Origin: Comamonadaceae bacterium | GTDB taxonomy: Bacteria; Pseudomonadota; Gammaproteobacteria; Burkholderiales; Burkholderiaceae_C | Length of the DNA: 21,095 bases | Assembly: GCA_947458415.1 (NCBI GenBank) | Contig: CANGZG010000020.1 | Location: 1-21,095, forward strand | Reading direction: 5' to 3' | Part shown: in pieces, positions 8,193 through 15,124 of the stretch | Numbering within the stretch: position 1 is the stretch's first letter | Layout: every line of letters starts with the position of its first letter | Translations under genes and position numbers: made by a program | The notes under the pieces: generated by a model | Seen by the model: the letters and a program-made list of their open reading frames with translations, nothing else | Database searches by the model: none | What the model was told of the DNA's origin: nothing

Positions 8193-9325
8193 GCGGCCTC
8201 CGCTGCGCTGGTTTGGATGCCATCAAAGTAAGACTTCACCACTTTGAGGTAGCGCGGGTCGTCCAACAAAAAAGCATCATGGCCATGCGGCGCATCGATT
8301 TCCGCATAACTCACGTCGCGCTGGTTGGCCACCAAGGCCTGCACCATTTCTCGGCTGCGCGACGGCGCAAAACGCCAATCGGTGGTGAAGCTCACGAGTA
8401 AAAATTTGGCGGTTGCTGCGGCCAAGGCAGCCGTCAAATTGCCTTGGTGCGCGGATGCCGGGTCAAAATAATCCAGCGCGCGGGTGATCAGCAAATAGGT
8501 GTTTGCGTCAAAGTATTCGCTGAATTTATCGCCTTGGTAACGCAAATAACTCTCTATTTGAAACTCAATGTCTTGCGTGCTGTATTTGAACGCGTCGCCA
8601 TGTTGCAAGGCGCGGCCGAATTTGGTGTTCATCACATCGTCACTCAAATACGTGATGTGGCCCAACATTCGCGCAATCCGCAGCCCCCTTTTGGGCACCA
8701 CACCATGCGCATAAAAATCGCCGCCATGAAAATCTGGATCGGTGGTGATGGCGCGTCTGGCCACTTCGTTGAACGCGATGTTTTCTGCGTTCAAATTCGG
8801 GGCGCTGGCAATCACCACCGCATGGCGAATCCGCTCGGGGTATTGCAGGCTCCAACTCAATGCTTGCATGCCGCCCAAACTGCCACCCATCACCGCAGCC
8901 AGCTGTTCGATGCCCAAGGCGTCGAGCAACCTGGCTTGGGCAGTCACCCAGTCTTCCACGGTCACGACAGGAAAATCTGCGCCATACACCTGTTGTGTTT
9001 GCGGGTTGGTGTGCATCGGGCCGGTAGAGCCAAAACACGACCCGGGGTTGTTGACCCCGATCACGAAAAAACGATCTGTGTCAACCGGCTTGCCCGGACC
9101 GACCATGTTGTCCCACCAACCTGTGCTTTTTGGCTGGCCCTCGTGGTAGCCCGCCACATGGTGAGAGGCATTCAAGGCATGGCATATCAACACAGCGTTG
9201 TCACGCTTTGCATTCAGCCGCCCATAGGTTTCGTAGTGCAACTGGTAAGCGCTGAGCACACCGCCACCCTTGAGCTGCAAGGGCTGGTCAAAGTTCAGGG
9301 ATTGAGGGGTAACAGCAAATGTCAT
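8189..9325 (-). CDS. metX: Homoserine O-acyltransferase MetX (probably succinyl-type, MetXS)
   Basis: MetX acylates the hydroxyl of homoserine, the committed step of methionine synthesis. The 378-residue product has the alpha/beta-hydrolase core with CHALNASHHVAGY, the nucleophile in MGGSLGGMQALSW (Ser149), a conserved NTDRFFVI-like region (VDTDRFFVIG), Asp315 and a terminal His in HGHDAFLL (His347 or His349). Members paired with MetW often use succinyl-CoA. The Asp-Trp-Arg at 315-317 is, from memory, the form seen in those enzymes, so the succinyl assignment is an inference. The frame reaches 9409, but ATG 9325 gives the usual MTFAVTPQSL start and leaves room for the structured leader upstream. 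Confidence 0.93.
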   Translation of the reverse strand: MTFAVTPQSLNFDQPLQLKGGGVLSAYQLHYETYGRLNAKRDNAVLICHALNASHHVAGYHEGQPKSTGWWDNMVGPGKPVDTDRFFVIGVNNPGSCFGSTGPMHTNPQTQQVYGADFPVVTVEDWVTAQARLLDALGIEQLAAVMGGSLGGMQALSWSLQYPERIRHAVVIASAPNLNAENIAFNEVARRAITTDPDFHGGDFYAHGVVPKRGLRIARMLGHITYLSDDVMNTKFGRALQHGDAFKYSTQDIEFQIESYLRYQGDKFSEYFDANTYLLITRALDYFDPASAHQGNLTAALAAATAKFLLVSFTTDWRFAPSRSREMVQALVANQRDVSYAEIDAPHGHDAFLLDDPRYLKVVKSYFDGIQTSAAEAA

Positions 9326-9340
9326 GTCGGTTCTGGCCTT

Positions 9341-9376
9341 GCTAAATACGCAAGCGGTCGGCATGACGTGTTTAGC
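9341..9376 (-). repeat. Inverted repeat in the metX leader, overlapping the putative riboswitch tail
   Basis: GCTAAACACG (9376-9367 on minus) can pair with CGTATTTAGC (9350-9341) over ten positions with one mismatch. The second arm ends just before an AAGG that could serve as ribosome binding site for the ATG at 9325. The first arm contains the GCTAAA that would belong to the riboswitch tail, so the two folds exclude each other. That is the layout expected of an expression platform, though this is inference. Confidence 0.5.
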
Positions 9377-9420
9377 TGAATTTGTTAAAGCGCCCGCAAG
9401 CGATGGCAAATCGGCGCTGT
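9366..9420 (-). ncRNA. Candidate SAM-II-like riboswitch in the metX leader
   Basis: Read on minus, the leader starts with a perfect 6-bp stem (AGCGCC at 9418-9413, GGCGCT at 9394-9389). It encloses an 18-nt loop GATTTGCCATCGCTTGCG and is followed by TTTAACAAATTCAGCTAAA. The conserved parts of the SAM-II class as I remember them (GAUUUG, GCUUGC after the first strand, UUUAA-type link, GCUAAA) occur in the same order and similar spacing, directly upstream of metX, a typical SAM-II location. Against it, the pseudoknot pairing between loop and tail is not clean, and SAM-II is mainly alphaproteobacterial. A covariance-model search is needed before accepting this. Confidence 0.42.
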
Positions 9421-9425
9421 TGACG

Positions 9426-9459
9426 AGTATATAACCCGCGCACCGTTTGGGATTTGCAA
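9426..9459 (-). promoter_or_regulatory. Candidate metX promoter
   Basis: On minus, TATACT (9431-9426) is a good -10 hexamer, and transcription would start near 9419, exactly where the structured metX leader begins. The -35 is poor: TTGCAA at 9459-9454 is 22 bases away, or 19 bases from the overlapping TTATAT. The fit between predicted start and leader is the main support. Confidence 0.35.
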
Positions 9460-9463
9460 AGAG

Positions 9464-9479
9464 GGCAAAACGGTTTGCC
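9464..9479. repeat. Short palindrome between metX and amtB
   Basis: GGCAAA-ACGG-TTTGCC forms a 6-bp inverted repeat with a four-base centre. It lies upstream of both the metX promoter candidate and the amtB sigma-54 site, so it could be an operator, but no regulator is recognised. Confidence 0.3.
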
Positions 9480-9496
9480 TGTTTGCTGTGCTTGCG

Positions 9497-9512
9497 CGGT
9501 GCGCTTTTTGCT
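9497..9512 (+). promoter_or_regulatory. Candidate sigma-54 (RpoN) promoter of amtB
   Basis: CGGTGCGCTTTTTGCT has the invariant GG (9498-9499) and GC (9510-9511) exactly ten bases apart, with TTGC at the -12 element, as in the consensus TGGCAC-N5-TTGC. The start point would be near 9523, about 60 bases before the amtB ATG. Ammonium transporters are classic NtrC/RpoN targets. No convincing NtrC palindrome is seen upstream, only a CGCACC half-site near 9438-9443. Confidence 0.55.
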
Positions 9513-9582
9513 TAATTTTGGTGCATGCCGTTTTTGCGGCTGAAAACGCACCTTTATTGACCATTTTTCCCCAGGAGTTCAC

Positions 9583-10785
9583 ATGGACGCACTCAAACAG
9601 GGCGCTGATGCCTTGTTCATCTTGCTTGGCGCCATCATGGTGTTGGCCATGCATGCCGGCTTTGCTTTTCTGGAGCTGGGAACGGTGAGGCAAAAAAACC
9701 AGGTCAATGCGCTGGTGAAAATTTTGGTGGATTTCAGCATTTCCGCGGTGGTGTATTTCTTGGTCGGCTATGCCGTGGCTTATGGCACCGGGTTTTTTGT
9801 CAATGCGACGGTTTTGGCCGAACGCAACGGTTACGACCTGGTCAAGTTTTTCTTTTTGCTCACTTTCGCTGCCGCGATCCCTGCCATTGTGTCGGGCGGT
9901 ATTGCAGAACGTGCGCGTTTTTACCCTCAATTGCTTGCAACAGCTGTCATCGTCGGTTTTATATATCCATTTTTTGAAGGCATGGTCTGGAACCGCAATT
10001 TTGGCTTGCAGGCATGGCTGTTGCAAACCACAGGGGCCGAGTTCCATGACTTTGCCGGCTCGGTCGTGGTGCATGCGGTCGGCGGCTGGATCGCCCTGCC
10101 CGCGGTCATGTGGCTGGGTGCGCGCAGCAACCGCTACCGCAAAGACGGCGCCATCTCAGCGCACCCGCCATCCAGCATTCCCTTTTTGGCGCTGGGCGCG
10201 TGGGTGTTGTGTGTCGGTTGGTTTGGCTTCAACGTGATGAGTGCGCAAACCTTGGACAAGGTGTCGGGGCTGGTGGCTGTCAACAGTTTGATGGCCATGG
10301 TGGGCGGCACCTTGGCTGCTTTGTGGGTGGGCAAAAATGACCCGGGCTTTGTGCACAACGGCCCGCTGGCCGGTTTGGTGGCTGTGTGTGCCGGCTCCGA
10401 TGTGATGCACCCCTTGGGCGCATTGGTGGTGGGTGCGGTTGCCGGGGCTTTGTTTGTTTACATGTTCACTTTGACGCAAAACCGCTGGAAAATTGACGAT
10501 GTGCTGGGTGTCTGGCCACTGCACGGTTTATGCGGTACCTGGGGCGGGTTGGCAGCTGGTGTGTTCGGCCAAACCTCATTGGGCGGCCTGGGCGGGGTCA
10601 GTTTGCTGGCCCAAGTGCTGGGCACGCTGTTCGGTGTCGTCTGGGCGGTGTTGTCGTCGCTGCTGTTGTATGGCCTGATTCGCTATTTTGTCGGCTTGCG
10701 GCTGAGCCAAGAAGATGAGTTTGAAGGCGCGGATTTGAGCATTCACAAAATCAGTGCCAGCCCCGACAGGGAAACCAGCTGGTGA
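9583..10785 (+). CDS. amtB: Ammonium transporter, Amt family
   Basis: This 400-residue, strongly hydrophobic protein belongs to the Amt/Mep/Rh family of trimeric channels that move ammonium across the inner membrane. The signature DFAGSVVVHAVGGW (156-169) carries Asp156 and the first pore histidine His164. The second, His314, lies in DDVLGVWPLHGLCGTWGG. FNVMSAQ, NGPLAGLVA and the C-terminal EDEFEGADLSIH, which in relatives contacts PII proteins, are also present. About eleven membrane segments are expected; there is no cleavable signal peptide, as usual for this shorter subgroup. AGGAG at 9573-9577 is a good ribosome binding site. No glnK gene is adjacent, unlike the common glnK-amtB arrangement, and no terminator is visible after the stop. 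Confidence 0.95.
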   Translation: MDALKQGADALFILLGAIMVLAMHAGFAFLELGTVRQKNQVNALVKILVDFSISAVVYFLVGYAVAYGTGFFVNATVLAERNGYDLVKFFFLLTFAAAIPAIVSGGIAERARFYPQLLATAVIVGFIYPFFEGMVWNRNFGLQAWLLQTTGAEFHDFAGSVVVHAVGGWIALPAVMWLGARSNRYRKDGAISAHPPSSIPFLALGAWVLCVGWFGFNVMSAQTLDKVSGLVAVNSLMAMVGGTLAALWVGKNDPGFVHNGPLAGLVAVCAGSDVMHPLGALVVGAVAGALFVYMFTLTQNRWKIDDVLGVWPLHGLCGTWGGLAAGVFGQTSLGGLGGVSLLAQVLGTLFGVVWAVLSSLLLYGLIRYFVGLRLSQEDEFEGADLSIHKISASPDRETSW

Positions 10786-10830
10786 TTTCTGTCATCCTAG
10801 GGTTTTCACGCATTTACCAGGCTGAAATAC

Positions 10831-10861
10831 TTGGGCTTTTCATCCTAATCTGTTTCATAAT
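10831..10861 (+). promoter_or_regulatory. Weak promoter candidate for the RRM protein gene
   Basis: TTGGGC (10831-10836) and CATAAT (10856-10861) resemble -35 and -10 hexamers but are 19 bases apart. If used, the transcript would have a leader of roughly 125 bases, long for a bacterial gene and comparable to leaders of cold-shock genes. A 13-base palindrome GCACACAGTGTGC at 10890-10902 falls just downstream. Confidence 0.3.
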
Positions 10862-10950
10862 GGTTCGCACTGGTGTAACCACAGGGTGGGCACACAGTGT
10901 GCGGGTGATCGGTCAGTTTCGCTTCTTGGCTTTCGTGGACAGGTGCAATC

Positions 10951-10989
10951 GGGACTCCATCGCTTTTCTATTTGTTTTTATGGAGTCCC
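10951..10989 (+). promoter_or_regulatory. Hairpin enclosing the ribosome binding site of the RRM protein gene
   Basis: GGGACTCCAT (10951-10960) is the exact reverse complement of ATGGAGTCCC (10980-10989), giving a perfect 10-bp stem with a 19-base U-rich loop. The only good Shine-Dalgarno, GGAG at 10982-10985, seven bases before the ATG at 10993, lies in the 3' arm. Folded mRNA would hide the ribosome binding site, pointing to translational control by temperature, by the RNA-binding protein itself, or by another factor. The structure is seen directly; the mechanism is inferred. Confidence 0.75.
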
Positions 10990-10992
10990 TGA

Positions 10993-11424
10993 ATGGGCAA
11001 CAAACTGTACGTGGGCAACCTGCCTTATTCCGTTCGTGATGGCGATCTGGAACAATCTTTTGGTCAATTTGGCACCGTCACAAGCGCCAAAGTCATGATG
11101 GAACGCGACACCGGTCGCTCTAAAGGCTTCGGCTTTGTCGAGATGGCGTCGGATGCGGAAGCGCAAGCTGCCATCAGCGGCATGAATGGCCAACCGCTCG
11201 GCGGTCGCAGCCTGGTGGTCAACGAAGCCCGTCCCATGGAGCCACGCCCGCCCCGCAGCGGTGGCGGCGGCGGTGGTTACGGTGGTGGTGGTGGCGGCGG
11301 CGGCTATGGTGGTGGCGGCGGCGGCTACGGTGGCGGTGGTGGTGGCGGTCGTCGTGAAGGCGGCGGTGGCTACGGTGGTGGCGGTGGTCGTCGCGAAGGC
11401 GGTGGCGGTCGCAACGAATACTGA
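10993..11424 (+). CDS. Glycine-rich RNA-binding protein with one RRM domain
   Basis: The 143-residue product has one RNA recognition motif (residues 4-82) with RNP2 LYVGNL (5-10) and RNP1 KGFGFVEM (44-51). A low-complexity tail of glycine runs broken by Tyr and two RREGGGG units follows. This matches the bacterial and cyanobacterial Rbp family, whose members are often cold-induced and act as RNA chaperones. Alternating basic RR clusters and GYGG repeats resemble RGG/YGG domains that bind RNA and may self-associate. Translation probably depends on opening the hairpin at 10951-10989. A strong terminator lies 17 bases past the stop. It stands alone between amtB and the convergent lptC. Confidence 0.92.
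   Translation: MGNKLYVGNLPYSVRDGDLEQSFGQFGTVTSAKVMMERDTGRSKGFGFVEMASDAEAQAAISGMNGQPLGGRSLVVNEARPMEPRPPRSGGGGGGYGGGGGGGGYGGGGGGYGGGGGGGRREGGGGYGGGGGRREGGGGRNEY
11263..11416 (+). repeat. GGY trinucleotide-rich repeat coding for the glycine tail
   Basis: A purine-rich run of GGT/GGC codons with interspersed TAC and two near-copies of a CGTCGTGAAGGCGG-type unit. Such tracts can expand or contract by slippage, so tail length may differ between strains. Confidence 0.8.
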
Positions 11425-11440
11425 TCTGCCAATGCTCGAC

Positions 11441-11465
11441 AAAAAGGCCCTGCGGGGCCTTTTTT
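11441..11465. terminator. Bidirectional Rho-independent terminator
   Basis: AAAAAGGCCC, a TGCG loop and GGGCCTTTTTT form a perfect stem with a T run on the plus side and an A run on the minus side. It can end both the RRM gene transcript (plus) and the kdsD-kdsC-lptC transcript (minus). The lptC stop codon shares its last base with the T run. Confidence 0.92.
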
Positions 11466-12109
11466 CATGGGGACTCGGCAGGCACGAGTTTGACTTTCAC
11501 GCGGCCCTTTAATTGCAATACTTGGTTGACATTGTCAGCCCGCAAACTGTCTGCAAAAAAAGTATCTTGCCCGCGTGTGATGCTGACGGGCAAATGGGTC
11601 ACCAACGTGTCGGTGTTGGAGAAAAAATGCAAAAAATCACTGCTGATTTCTTCGGTGTTGGCCGTCGGGCCAAGCAGATGTCGCTTGACCACCGCGTTGC
11701 CCATCAGTTGCACTTGTGAGCCATCTTCATTGGTCAAGGCTTGCGCAGCCCGGGCTTTTGTCAAGCGCTTGTCCGAGAACACCCACACATCGGGTTGCTG
11801 CACCAAGGTGTTCAAGGTGTCTTGAAAATGTTGCGCTTGCTCGCCTTTCATGGCGGACAAAATGCGGCCGTCGATGTCGTAGCTTCTCAAGGTGAAACGG
11901 GTAAATTCATAGTCTGGTGTGTGTGACACGGGCGAAGGCGGTTCTGGTTGCGGGCTGGACGGCGCATTGCGTACCAACCAAATAGACAGCAACAACAGCA
12001 AGCTCAACATGAACAGCGGCATGTAGGACAGTGCGAGGTCCCAGGCCATGTGCATGCGCCTGCCCACGCTCAGGGTTTGGACAGGCTGAGGGCGGGACAG
12101 GCTGTTCAT
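11465..12109 (-). CDS. lptC: LPS export system component LptC
   Basis: LptC is the bitopic inner-membrane protein that passes lipopolysaccharide from the LptBFG transporter to periplasmic LptA. The 214-residue product has a short cytoplasmic N-terminus, one membrane helix (about 28-46, YMPLFMLSLLLLLSIWLV), a proline-rich linker and a beta-jellyroll domain starting at DYEFTRFTLRSYDIDGRI. Conserved features include ISSDFLHFFSNTDTLVTHLPVSI and FFADSLRADN. Sequence divergence is high in this family, so context helps: it overlaps the kdsC stop by four bases (ATGA), the standard neighbour. Normally lptA and lptB follow, but here the gene stops at a terminator. Confidence 0.88.
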   Translation of the reverse strand: MNSLSRPQPVQTLSVGRRMHMAWDLALSYMPLFMLSLLLLLSIWLVRNAPSSPQPEPPSPVSHTPDYEFTRFTLRSYDIDGRILSAMKGEQAQHFQDTLNTLVQQPDVWVFSDKRLTKARAAQALTNEDGSQVQLMGNAVVKRHLLGPTANTEEISSDFLHFFSNTDTLVTHLPVSITRGQDTFFADSLRADNVNQVLQLKGRVKVKLVPAESP

Positions 12110-12651
12110 GGCAAATAGCGGTTCAATGCATGCGCGTAAGCACCCACCGCGTGCAACAACAAATCACAGGCTTCTCTGGCCGCGCCCGCACCCGCATCTG
12201 CGGTGCACACATGGTGGACCCTGGACAGCACCTCGACATGGGCTTGTGGTGGCGCCATCGACAATGCCGCGGGCAACAACATGGGCAAATCGGGCCAGTC
12301 GTCTCCCATGGCGGCGGCATGCGACCATGCCAACCCCATGTCATTCAAACAAGATTCGGCCACGCGCCGTTTGTCTTGCACCGCGTAATACGCTGTGTGC
12401 ATGCCCAACTCGGCCAAACGTTTTCTCAACGCCAAGCTGTCGCGCCCGGTGATCACCACGGGTTGCACGCCAGCCGCTTGCAGCATTTTCAACCCATGGC
12501 CGTCAAGGGTGTGAAACCGTTTGAATGTTTCGCCATCGCTGCCGACAAACAAACTGCCATCGGTCAACACCCCATCCACATCCAAAAAAAACACCTTGAC
12601 CTTGCTTGCGCGCGCAAGCAGCTCAGGCTTGAATCGGTCTGTGTGTGACAT
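12106..12651 (-). CDS. kdsC: 3-deoxy-D-manno-octulosonate 8-phosphate phosphatase KdsC
   Basis: KdsC removes the phosphate from Kdo-8-phosphate in the synthesis of Kdo for LPS inner core. The 181-residue HAD-family protein has motif I FFLDVDGVLTDG with catalytic Asp24 and Asp26, motif II VITGRDS, and motif III MGDDWPDLPML. It lacks a large cap, as typical of the tetrameric C0 KdsC group. The frame reaches 12702, but ATG 12651 gives the usual length and lies two bases after the kdsD stop. Its end overlaps lptC. Confidence 0.95.
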   Translation of the reverse strand: MSHTDRFKPELLARASKVKVFFLDVDGVLTDGSLFVGSDGETFKRFHTLDGHGLKMLQAAGVQPVVITGRDSLALRKRLAELGMHTAYYAVQDKRRVAESCLNDMGLAWSHAAAMGDDWPDLPMLLPAALSMAPPQAHVEVLSRVHHVCTADAGAGAAREACDLLLHAVGAYAHALNRYLP

Positions 12652-12653
12652 GC

Positions 12654-13643
12654 TCAGATCACTTTGGCGCGCATCAAGTCGTTGCTGTTGACGACACCAC
12701 ACAATTGGTGCTGCCCGTTCACCACCAACACGCTGGTGATGCGCTTTTGTTCCATCAGGTCGGCTGCCTCGGCGGCCAGCGCGGTGTCAGACAAGGTGGC
12801 GGGGTTCGGGTGCATCACATCGGCTGCATGCAATTCGCGCAAATCGATGCCTTTTTCAATCAAGCGCCGCAAATCACCATCGGTGAATATGCCCAACACC
12901 TGTTGCTGTTGATCCACCACGGCGGTCGCCCCCAACCCTTTTTGCGACATTTCCCGCATCAACTGGGTCAGGCCTGCGTCCGGCGTCACCATGGGAATCG
13001 CGTCCCCGGTTCGCATGATGTCCGCCACATGCGTCAACAACCTTCGTCCCAAACTGCCGCCCGGATGAGAGCGGGCAAAGTCGTCTTGCTTGAAGCCTCT
13101 GGCGTCCAGCACCGCGACCGCCAAGGCGTCGCCCAAAGCCAGCTGTGCCGTGGTGCTGGCGGTCGGTGCCAGGTTCATCGGGCAAGCCTCTTTTTCAACA
13201 CTGCTGTCCAGCACGCAACGCGCGTATTGCGCCAGCGTGGATTGGGTGTTGCCCGTGATGGCGACCAACATCACCCCTTGGCGTTTGATCAGCGGCAAGA
13301 TGGCCGACAACTCTTCGCTTTCGCCGCTGTTGGACAAGGCCAGTACCAAATCGTCGCGCGTGACCATGCCCAAATCGCCATGGCTGGCTTCTGCGGGATG
13401 CACAAAAAAAGCGGGTGTGCCGGTAGAGGCGAAGGTGGCTGCAATTTTTCGACCGATGTGACCGCTTTTGCCCATGCCCATCACCACCACACGGCCCTTG
13501 ACCGCCAGAATCGATTGCACGGCTTGCACAAACGAATCACCCAGGTTTTTTTGCAGACCTTCAATGGCCTGCGCCTCGATGGTCAAGGTTTGACGCGCCA
13601 AGGCCAAGATGTGAGAGGGGTGAACTGACTGTTTTGCCATCAT
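12654..13643 (-). CDS. kdsD: D-arabinose 5-phosphate isomerase KdsD
   Basis: KdsD converts ribulose 5-phosphate to arabinose 5-phosphate, the first step of Kdo synthesis. The 329-residue product has an N-terminal SIS domain (VVVMGMGKSGHIGRKIAATF, HPAEASHGDLGM, LSNSGESEE, ARSHPGGSLGRRLL) and two C-terminal CBS domains (from about VADIMRTGDAIP, and from VMHPNPATLSDT). Adjacent ATG codons at 13643 and 13640 are both possible starts; the frame itself opens at 13700 inside the mnmE tail. It lies 41 bases after mnmE on the same strand with no terminator between, so it may be read from the rpmH operon. Confidence 0.95.
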   Translation of the reverse strand: MMAKQSVHPSHILALARQTLTIEAQAIEGLQKNLGDSFVQAVQSILAVKGRVVVMGMGKSGHIGRKIAATFASTGTPAFFVHPAEASHGDLGMVTRDDLVLALSNSGESEELSAILPLIKRQGVMLVAITGNTQSTLAQYARCVLDSSVEKEACPMNLAPTASTTAQLALGDALAVAVLDARGFKQDDFARSHPGGSLGRRLLTHVADIMRTGDAIPMVTPDAGLTQLMREMSQKGLGATAVVDQQQQVLGIFTDGDLRRLIEKGIDLRELHAADVMHPNPATLSDTALAAEAADLMEQKRITSVLVVNGQHQLCGVVNSNDLMRAKVI

Positions 13644-13684
13644 GGTTTGCCTATTATGCGTTGCGTCTCCACCCACACCTGTGC

Positions 13685-15094
13685 TCATTTGCCGATGCAA
13701 AAACGGCTGAATATTTCACCCAACAAATCATCGGGTGTGAATTGACCGGTGAGCGCCGTCAACGCTTGGTGCGCCAAGCGGCATTCCTCGGCCAACAGGT
13801 CCAAAGCTGGCGTGCTGTGGCTGAGGATCGCCAATGCCTGCGCCAAGTGTTCGGCGGTTTGTTCCAGCGCTTGGACATGCCGGGTGCGCGCAGTGAACAC
13901 GCCTTCATTCAGACCGGCTTGCCAACCGGCCAGCGACAAAATGCGTTCACGCAAAGCGTCCATGCCAAACCCGGTTTTGGCAGAGATGCACAGGCCTGTC
14001 GCGGGTGTTTGATCGACCGTGTCGACTTTGTTGAGAACCGTCAGCATGGCCGTGTGTGCGGTTCGCGTGCGTTCTATGTTTTCGCGCAAGCGACTTTGTG
14101 CCTGTGTGTAGGCCGCGTCCGCGTGTCTGCTCAAGTCGTCGAGCAACAGCAGCACATCGGCTTGTTCGATTTGCGCCCACGCGCGGCTCATGCCGATGCG
14201 CTCGACGTCGTCAGCTTCGCCCGCATCCCGCAACCCTGCGGTGTCAAGCACATGGATGGGCACGCCTGCGATTTGTATGGTTTGCGTCAACACATCGCGC
14301 GTGGTGCCAGCGATGGGCGTGACGATCGCCACCTCTGCGCCCGCCAGCGCGTTCAACAACGAGCTTTTGCCTGCATTGGGCTGCCCCGCGATCACCAACT
14401 TCAGTCCGTCTCTCAGCATCCGCCCTTGTTGCGCATTTGCCAGCAAGCCACTGAGTTGGTCTTGCAGCGAAAGCAATTGCGACTGCACCTGCATTTGCTG
14501 AATAAAGTCGATGTCTTCTTCGGGGAAATCCAAACAGGCTTCGATTTGCATGCGCACATGCACCAAGGCTTGCGCGAGTGTGTCCACGCGCCGTGAAAAC
14601 TCGCCCTCCAGCGAGCGGCCTGCGCTGCGCACCGCGGCTTGGGTTTGCGCATCGATCAAATCGGCCACGGCTTCGGCTTGGGCCAAGTCCAACTTGTGGT
14701 TCAAAAACGCACGTTCGGTGAATTCGCCTGGGCGCGCCATTCTCAACCCTGGCAAACACACGCCACCATCAGGCTGTGTTTGTTTCGCCAACCACAGGCA
14801 ATGCGACACCAACATCTGCAAAACGACCGCGCCGCCATGGCCTTGCAACTCCAACACATCCTCACCGGTGTAGCTGTGTGGCGCAGGAAAAAACACCGCC
14901 AATACTTGGTCAATGACCTCTTGCTTGGCATCTTTGAGGGTGACCAAATGCGATTGGCGCGGTTGCAACCCGCGCTGGGTGAGTTGGTGGGCAAAGCTGC
15001 CGAGCTGCTTGCCGCTTAAGCGAACCACGCCGACCGCGCCGCGCCCTGGCGGTGTGGCGATGGCAATGATGGGCGTGTCGCGTTCAGACAGCAT
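13685..15094 (-). CDS. mnmE: tRNA modification GTPase MnmE (TrmE)
   Basis: MnmE, with MnmG, builds the 5-carboxymethylaminomethyl group on U34 of certain tRNAs. The 469-residue product has the N-terminal folate-binding domain (DTPIIAIATPPGRGAVGVVR, SYTGEDVLELQGHGG, RPGEFTERAFLNHKLDLAQA), a helical domain, and an inserted GTPase. The GTPase shows GQPNAGKS (237-244), the G2 loop GTTRD, DTAGLRD (284-290) and NKVD (355-358). The C-terminal CIGK with catalytic Cys466 is intact. AGGTG seven bases before the ATG is the ribosome binding site. It follows yidC by 30 bases, the usual bacterial order, but kdsD rather than mnmG comes next. Confidence 0.97.
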   Translation of the reverse strand: MLSERDTPIIAIATPPGRGAVGVVRLSGKQLGSFAHQLTQRGLQPRQSHLVTLKDAKQEVIDQVLAVFFPAPHSYTGEDVLELQGHGGAVVLQMLVSHCLWLAKQTQPDGGVCLPGLRMARPGEFTERAFLNHKLDLAQAEAVADLIDAQTQAAVRSAGRSLEGEFSRRVDTLAQALVHVRMQIEACLDFPEEDIDFIQQMQVQSQLLSLQDQLSGLLANAQQGRMLRDGLKLVIAGQPNAGKSSLLNALAGAEVAIVTPIAGTTRDVLTQTIQIAGVPIHVLDTAGLRDAGEADDVERIGMSRAWAQIEQADVLLLLDDLSRHADAAYTQAQSRLRENIERTRTAHTAMLTVLNKVDTVDQTPATGLCISAKTGFGMDALRERILSLAGWQAGLNEGVFTARTRHVQALEQTAEHLAQALAILSHSTPALDLLAEECRLAHQALTALTGQFTPDDLLGEIFSRFCIGK

Positions 15095-15124
15095 GGCGCA
15101 CCTGTCTTGTCGGCGAAACCCGCG

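Noticed and set aside
7290..9379. Two open frames of over 300 codons on plus (7290-8231 and 8444-9379)
   Set aside because: Both lie entirely opposite the hydrolase, metW and metX, which are well supported by motifs.
10890..10902. Palindrome GCACACAGTGTGC upstream of the RRM gene as a defined operator
   Set aside because: The shape fits a regulator site, but no known consensus is matched and a 13-base palindrome can occur by chance.
11263..11416. Repeat array in the RRM gene considered as CRISPR or tandem satellite
   Set aside because: It is in-frame GGY codon repetition encoding a glycine tail, with no constant repeat and variable spacer pattern.
12645..14596. Two open frames of over 320 codons on plus opposite kdsD and mnmE
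   Set aside because: The minus genes are unmistakable families with full motifs; the plus frames have no motif and no ribosome binding site.
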